Below, piece by piece: positions 54,503-64,000 of a DNA stretch of 64,000 nt; position 1 is the first letter of the stretch, and every line of letters begins with the position of its first letter. The translations under genes were made by a program, and so were the position numbers. The notes below the pieces were generated by a model. It did no database searches, was not told the origin of the DNA, and saw only the letters and a list, made by a program, of their open reading frames with translations. The DNA is taken from the NCBI GenBank assembly GCA_016771945.1, contig QZLF01000001.1, forward strand, positions 1,135,447 to 1,199,446, written 5' to 3'. This stretch comes from Candidatus Leucobacter sulfamidivorax. GTDB taxonomy: Bacteria; Actinomycetota; Actinomycetes; Actinomycetales; Microbacteriaceae.

Positions 54503-56434
54503 GTGCGCTTTGCGATCGCGATCGCGGTACTCGTACTGTCGGGTATCGCTTTCATCCTCGGGATCGGGCAGCGCACCTTCCTCGCGCCGCCCGCCGAGAT
54601 CGCGCTCACCGCAGGGGAGGGGACGACCTCGAGCTACGCGGTCGTCCCGGCTTCGGCCTTCGCCGCGGCCGAGGGGGATCCCGTGGTCGCCGTCGCCGCG
54701 AAGGGGGCCTTCGCCGCGGTGGGGTCCCAGCGCGATGTCGAGGCCTGGGTCGCGGCCTTCGACCACGCATCGATCGAGGCGCAGCCGAAGGCGAAGTCGC
54801 TCGAGGTGAGCGAGGTCCGGGGCGATCCGACGCTGCTCCGCGCGGAGACGGAGACGCAGACCGAGGCCGCGACGGAGACGCAGACCGATGCCGCGGAGCC
54901 CGCGACGGGCACGGAATCCGAGTCGGACGATGCGAGCGGGGATGAGAACGACGAGTTCGTCGATCCCCGCGGCAGCGACCTCTGGGTCTCCGAGTCGGGC
55001 GGGACGGGCGACGGGACGCTGCGCTTCGCGGTCGAGATCGACGATGACGAGGCGGTGCTGATCGCGACTTCGGGATCGGCGGGGCTGGGCGATGCGGTCT
55101 CGCTGGTCTGGGAGCAGGACCGCAGCACGCCCTTCGCGGGCCCGCTGCTCGTGACCGGGGCGGTGCTCGCGGTGCTCGGCGCCGTCCTCTATCTGCTCGC
55201 GGTGGACCACGACCGGCGCGGCCTCGGCCCGCGCCGGGGCAGCTCGGGCCCGCTGCCGGGCATTCGCGGCGCGTTCTCCCGCCGCCGCGACGCGCGCAAG
55301 CTGCAGCGCATGGCCGCGCCGGCCGCCGTCCTCGCGGGCGCGCTCGCCCTGAGCGGCTGCTCCGCGAGCTACTGGCCCGATTTCTCGGCGCAGCCGACGG
55401 AGCAGGCGACCGAGGCGGCTGGACAGGCCGGCGTGCTGGCCCCGGTGCCGATCACCCCCGAGCAGATCGACCGCATCACGGCGGACATCTCGCAGGTCGC
55501 CGGCACCGCGGACGACGCCCTCGACGTGGAGGCGCTGAAGAGCCGGTTCACCGGCGACGCGCTGGCGCAGCGCGAGGCGAGCTACAAGATCAGGTCGGCG
55601 ATGCCCGACTACGAGCGGGTGCCGCTGCGGATCGGCGACGAGCAGCTCGAGTACGAGCTCGTGCAGAGCACGGAGGGGTGGCCGCGCACGGTGTTCGTGG
55701 CGGTGAGCTCCGAGCCTGTGGAGTCCGCTGCGGAGGCCGAGGCCGCGCCCGCGGAGGGCGAGGAGGCGCAGGACCAGCCCGCCGACCAGGGCGCGGCGGC
55801 CGAGGAGGCGTCCTCTCCCTCGCTCATGCTCATCATGACGCAGCAGAACCCGCACGAGAACTACCTGGTCTCGCGCATCATCACCCTGCGCGGCGGCATT
55901 GAGATGCCCGAGGCCGCCCCGGCCGAGGAGGGCACGGCCCTGCTCTCGCCCGAGCTGCAGACGCTCGTGCTGCCGCCCGGCGAGGTCGGCACGGCGTACG
56001 CCGCCGTGCTGCAGGGGGGGTCCGGTGTGGAGCAGGCGGAGACCTTCGACCTCGAGGGCGATCCGCTCATGGAGCGCAGCGGCCTCGCCTGGGTGCAGCA
56101 GATGCAGGAGAAGGCGGACGCCGAGGGCTACAGCGTGGCGTACTCGGTCGCCGCGAGCGTGGGGGAGCAGCCGATCACGGCGCTCTCGACCGGCGTCGGC
56201 GGCGGCCTCGTCGCCGTCACGGTGGTCGAGGAGCGGGTCTCCGACACGGCCGGCAGCACGACCCGGGTGCGCGCGGAGGGCGCGGTATCCGCCGTCTCGG
56301 GACTGACCGGGCAGCAGGAGCGCATCGTCAGCGTCGTCGCTCATCAGCTGCTCTTCTTCGTGCCGAGCAAGGTGAGCGGCGAGCAGATCCAATTGCTCGG
56401 GGCGACGAGCGAACTGGTGGGAGCGAGGAACTAG
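54503..56434 (+). CDS. Membrane-anchored protein of unknown function (DUF8094-like)
   Basis: 643 residues from GTG 54503, with AGGAGG upstream; longer frames have no ribosome site. It has an N-terminal signal or anchor (FAIAIAVLVLSGIAFILGIG), an extracellular acidic region (TETQTEAATETQTDAAEPATGTE), and a second membrane segment (LLVTGAVLAVLGAVLYLLAV). Next comes an internal lipobox-like LAGALALSGCSAS and a large extracellular domain (~300-640). Relatives are sometimes called glycosyltransferase without evidence. It is divergent from the coiled-coil gene and precedes cnoX by two bases. Confidence 0.7.
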   Translation: MRFAIAIAVLVLSGIAFILGIGQRTFLAPPAEIALTAGEGTTSSYAVVPASAFAAAEGDPVVAVAAKGAFAAVGSQRDVEAWVAAFDHASIEAQPKAKSLEVSEVRGDPTLLRAETETQTEAATETQTDAAEPATGTESESDDASGDENDEFVDPRGSDLWVSESGGTGDGTLRFAVEIDDDEAVLIATSGSAGLGDAVSLVWEQDRSTPFAGPLLVTGAVLAVLGAVLYLLAVDHDRRGLGPRRGSSGPLPGIRGAFSRRRDARKLQRMAAPAAVLAGALALSGCSASYWPDFSAQPTEQATEAAGQAGVLAPVPITPEQIDRITADISQVAGTADDALDVEALKSRFTGDALAQREASYKIRSAMPDYERVPLRIGDEQLEYELVQSTEGWPRTVFVAVSSEPVESAAEAEAAPAEGEEAQDQPADQGAAAEEASSPSLMLIMTQQNPHENYLVSRIITLRGGIEMPEAAPAEEGTALLSPELQTLVLPPGEVGTAYAAVLQGGSGVEQAETFDLEGDPLMERSGLAWVQQMQEKADAEGYSVAYSVAASVGEQPITALSTGVGGGLVAVTVVEERVSDTAGSTTRVRAEGAVSAVSGLTGQQERIVSVVAHQLLFFVPSKVSGEQIQLLGATSELVGARN

Positions 56435-56436
56435 AG

Positions 56437-57405
56437 ATGACGCAGCAGATTCCCGAGCGGATCCCGGGCGGCGCGGTCGATCTGAGCCACCTGGCCGCGC
56501 GTGCCGCGGCCGGACAGCCGGGTGCGGCGGGTCCGGGCGCCGGTCCCGGCGCATCGCAGGGCCAGGTCGTCGACGTGCCGTCGCTCGTGCTCGACGTGAC
56601 CGACCAGACCTTCGAGCAGGCGGCCCAGCTCTCCGCGATCGTGCCGGTGGTGGTCGATCTCTGGGCCGAATGGTGCCAGCCCTGCAAGACGCTCGGACCC
56701 GTGCTCGAGAAGGTGACGCGCGAGTTCGGCGGCCGCGTGCTGCTGATCAAGGTCGACGTCGATGCGAACCCGGGCCTCGCGCAGGCGTTCCAGGCCCAGT
56801 CTATCCCCACCGTCGTGGCGCTCGTCGGCGGCCGTCCGCTGCCGCTGTTCCAGGGCGCGATCCCCGAGGCGCAGGTGCGCGAGGTGTTCACGCAGCTGGT
56901 GCAGCTCGCCGAGCAGCAGGGCGTCGTCGGCCGCCTGAACGCCCCCGAAGCGGGCGAGGAGGAGTCCGGCGAGCCCGCCGAGCCGCCGGTCAACCCCGCG
57001 CACGCCGAGGCGCTCGAAGCCCTCGAGCGGGGCGACTACGCGGCCGCGGTGGAAGCCTACGAGCAGGTGCTGCTGAAGGCGCCGGCCGATGCCGAGGCGC
57101 ATGCCGCGCTCGTGCAGGTGCGGCTGCTCGCGAGGCTGCAGGGCGCGAGCGCGGACGAGATCCGCACCGCCGCCGCGGCGGATCCGGCGGACATCGATGC
57201 GCAGCTGCGCGTCGCCGACCTCGACGTCTCGGGAGGGCACGTCGAGGACGCGTTCCTGCGCCTGCTCGACCTCTTCGCCGGGACCGCGGAGGAGGAGCGC
57301 CGCACGGAGATTCGCGAGCGCCTGCTCGAGCTCTTCGAGGTCGTCGGGGTCTCCGACCCGCGCGTCGCCGCCGCCCGCGGGCGGCTCGCGAACCTGCTGT
57401 ACTAG
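56437..57405 (+). CDS. cnoX: CnoX-like thioredoxin-fold chaperone with TPR tail
   Basis: A 322-residue protein. After a ~45-residue Gly/Pro/Ala-rich N-terminus, a thioredoxin domain carries WAEWCQPCKTLGPV with C80 and C83, and QSIPTVVALVGG. The rest is TPR-like helices (HAEALEALERGDYAAAVEAYEQVLLKAPADAEAHAAL, key part GDYAAAVEAYEQVL). This is the layout of CnoX/YbbN, which holds oxidised proteins for GroEL/DnaK. Unlike E. coli CnoX, both Cys of the CxxC are present, so a redox activity is plausible. Confidence 0.88.
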   Translation: MTQQIPERIPGGAVDLSHLAARAAAGQPGAAGPGAGPGASQGQVVDVPSLVLDVTDQTFEQAAQLSAIVPVVVDLWAEWCQPCKTLGPVLEKVTREFGGRVLLIKVDVDANPGLAQAFQAQSIPTVVALVGGRPLPLFQGAIPEAQVREVFTQLVQLAEQQGVVGRLNAPEAGEEESGEPAEPPVNPAHAEALEALERGDYAAAVEAYEQVLLKAPADAEAHAALVQVRLLARLQGASADEIRTAAAADPADIDAQLRVADLDVSGGHVEDAFLRLLDLFAGTAEEERRTEIRERLLELFEVVGVSDPRVAAARGRLANLLY

Positions 57406-57427
57406 TCGGCGGCACAGGATCCGCGTC

Positions 57428-62262
<4,835 letters not shown>

Positions 62263-62428
62263 GCGTCTCCGTCGCGTCCCGGCCGGCTCGTTCGCCGTCC
62301 ACAGGGCTGAATCGCACGAGTTCTCCACGGATCGCGGCTCCGGCCCGGTTTCGGCGATCGCGGCCTGCCCTGGCTGCCTAGGCTGAGGGCACGCCCGGGA
62401 TCGGGCGCCGATACCGAGAGGAGGCGGC

Positions 62429-63058
62429 ATGACGAGCGCTGCCAGACCCGGCGAGGCGAAGCCGGTGCGGGCCGCCTGGGCGACGAGCGACCCGCTGCTC
62501 ACCGAGTACTACGACACCGAGTGGGGCGTGCCCGTCACCGACGATCGCGGCGTGTACGAGCGGCTCGTGCTCGAGTGCTTCCAGTCGGGCCTCTCCTGGC
62601 TGGTGGTGCTGCGCAAGCGCGAGGCGTTCCGCGCGGCCTTCGACGGCTTCGACCCGGAGCGTGTGGCCGGGTACGGCGAACGCGAGCTGGCGCGGCTGCT
62701 CGCGGATCCCGGCCTCATCCGCAATCGGCGCAAGATCGAGGCGGCGATCGCGAACGCCCGCTCGACGCTGCGGCTGCGGGACGAGGGGCCTGGCCTCGCA
62801 GAGCTGGTGTGGTCGTACATGCCGGAGCGTTCGCCCGCGCCCGCGAACGAGGGTGAGGTGCCGTCCTCCTCGCCGGAGTCGGCCGAGCTCGCGAGGGAGC
62901 TGAAGCGCCGCGGGTTCTCCTTCGTCGGACCGACCACCGTCTACGCGCTGATGGCCGCCATCGGCATCGTCGACGCCCACCTCGTGACGAGCCACCGCCG
63001 CGGCTGCTCAGGACTCTGGAACGCCGACGGCACGCGCGCGGCGCGCCCGGCCCGCTAG
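62429..63058 (+). CDS. tag: DNA-3-methyladenine glycosylase I
   Basis: A 209-residue base-excision repair enzyme that removes 3-methyladenine. Motifs: YYDTEWGVPVTDDRGVYERLVLECFQSGLSWLVVLRKREAFR (key part FQSGLSWLVVLRKRE), LLADPGLIRNRRKIEAAIANA, FVGPTTVYALMAAIGIVDAHL, and the zinc-type ending HRRGC. It stands 166 bases after ligA, with GAGGAGG upstream of ATG 62429. Confidence 0.94.
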   Translation: MTSAARPGEAKPVRAAWATSDPLLTEYYDTEWGVPVTDDRGVYERLVLECFQSGLSWLVVLRKREAFRAAFDGFDPERVAGYGERELARLLADPGLIRNRRKIEAAIANARSTLRLRDEGPGLAELVWSYMPERSPAPANEGEVPSSSPESAELARELKRRGFSFVGPTTVYALMAAIGIVDAHLVTSHRRGCSGLWNADGTRAARPAR

Positions 63059-63068
63059 CATTGCGACC

Positions 63069-64000
63069 ATGTGCACGAGATTCGTATGGTCGTCCGAGGG
63101 GCGGCCCGGCGCGGGCCTCGTGCTCGTCGGTCGCAGCATGGACTGGTTCGAGGACACCCGGACGGTGCTCGCCGTGCGACCGCGCGGGGCTTCCCGCGAG
63201 AGCGCGCCGGGGGATCCCGCGAGCTTCTCCTGGGTCTCCGACCACGGCAGCGTGGTGGCGCTCATGTACGGCAGCATCGCCGTCGACGGCATCAACGAGG
63301 CGGGTCTCCAGGTGAGCGGGCTCTACCTCGCCGAGTCCGACTACGGGGCGCGGGATGCGGAGCGCCCCGGTCTCGCGCTGCACCAGGCGATCCAGTGCCT
63401 GCTCGACCGCTTCGACAGCGTCGCCGCCGCGGTCGCGTGGCTGGAGGAGAGCCGGGTGCAGATCATCCCGCTCGAGATCGGGGGCAAGCCCGGCACCGGG
63501 CACATCTCCCTGGCCGACGCGAGCGGAGACTCCGCGATCGTCGAGTTCCTGGACGGCCGGGCCTCCATCCATCACGGCCCCGAGTTCACCGTCATGGCGA
63601 ACTCCCCGGCCTACGCCGAGCAGCTCGAACTGCTCCGGCGGTACACCGGTCTCGGGGGCGACGCGCCGCTGCCCGGAGGCACCGACTCGCCCGATCGCTT
63701 CGCCCGCGCCGCCTACTACTCCGCCCACCTGCCGCTCACCTCCTCGCCTCGCGAGGCGGTCGCCGAGGTGTTCAGCGTGATCCGCAACGCCTCCGCGCCC
63801 TTCGGCACCGTCGACGCCGCGCGCCCCAACATCTCGACGACGCGGTGGCGCGTGGTCGCCGACATCACGAGCCGCACCTACTTCTTCGAGTCGACGCTCG
63901 CCCCGAGCCTCGTCTGGGCGTCGCTCGCGGGGCTCGACCTCTCGCCCGGGCCCGAGCGGGTCTTCGACCCCTCGGCCGATCTCGCGGTCGGCGGGGACGT
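63069..64000 (+). CDS. Choloylglycine-hydrolase-family linear amide hydrolase (3' end cut)
   Basis: The frame is open to the window end, 310 codons so far. It begins Met-Cys: MCTRFVWSSEGRPGAGLVLVGRSMDWFED, with Cys2 as the expected N-terminal nucleophile of this Ntn-hydrolase family after Met removal. Other family marks are GRSMDWF, ALMYGSIAVDGINEAGLQVSGLYL and FTVMANSPAYAEQLELL. The substrate (bile salt, penicillin or acyl-homoserine lactone) cannot be told from the sequence. Confidence 0.88.
   Translation, partial: MCTRFVWSSEGRPGAGLVLVGRSMDWFEDTRTVLAVRPRGASRESAPGDPASFSWVSDHGSVVALMYGSIAVDGINEAGLQVSGLYLAESDYGARDAERPGLALHQAIQCLLDRFDSVAAAVAWLEESRVQIIPLEIGGKPGTGHISLADASGDSAIVEFLDGRASIHHGPEFTVMANSPAYAEQLELLRRYTGLGGDAPLPGGTDSPDRFARAAYYSAHLPLTSSPREAVAEVFSVIRNASAPFGTVDAARPNISTTRWRVVADITSRTYFFESTLAPSLVWASLAGLDLSPGPERVFDPSADLAVGGD

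Overview
The window is high-GC actinobacterial DNA. The right-hand part (about 39.4-64 kb) is core chromosome in the comM-dprA-xerC-rpsB-tsf-pyrH-frr-cdsA order of Microbacteriaceae. Very high GC, leaderless-looking promoters and a Leucobacter-like gene set suggest Leucobacter or a close relative; this genus call is inference. No tRNA, rRNA or CRISPR array was recognised.

Layout. (1) 1-33,834: the right-hand part of an integrative conjugative element (ICE) whose left end lies outside the window. It carries a secreted surface protein, a second DprA, a minus-strand transfer block (VirB4-type ATPase, SCO6880-family protein, TrbL/VirB6-like protein, two DUF6112 pilin-like proteins, a cell-wall hydrolase and a VirB8/TcpC-like protein), a ParB-like and replication block (DUF2637, primase-polymerase, ArdC-like antirestriction) and an AraC regulator. 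Cargo includes a complete kdpFABC-DE potassium uptake locus in which kdpB is frameshifted, three unknown overlapping genes and a frameshifted cytosine methyltransferase. A MobF relaxase and a small membrane protein close the element. (2) 33,835-39,433: a lower-GC island with a SIR2-protein / small-protein / SMC-ATPase operon that looks like a Lamassu-type (ABC-three-component) defence system, plus a repeat-rich beta-flower-like gene. (3) 39,434-64,000: chromosome, beginning inside comM.

The key structural observation is an exact 16-bp direct repeat, ttccattccttgctga, at 33,819-33,834 and 39,434-39,449. The second copy lies in the Walker B codons of comM. The simplest reading is site-specific integration into comM, with the ICE and the defence island stacked in tandem at the same attachment site. 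The insertion leaves only the C-terminal ~210 codons of comM here and places the ICE, which has its own dprA homologue, directly upstream of chromosomal dprA.

The chromosomal part holds competence and recombination genes (dprA, xerC), translation genes (rpsB, tsf, frr), pyrimidine and phospholipid genes (pyrH, cdsA), cell-wall enzymes, an IS110-family insertion sequence next to an RNase H gene, a 1001-residue coiled-coil protein with 11-residue repeats, a thioredoxin-like chaperone (cnoX), the tRNA-thiolation pair (nifS-like desulfurase and mnmA), ligA, a 3-methyladenine glycosylase, and the start of a linear amide hydrolase that runs off the window.
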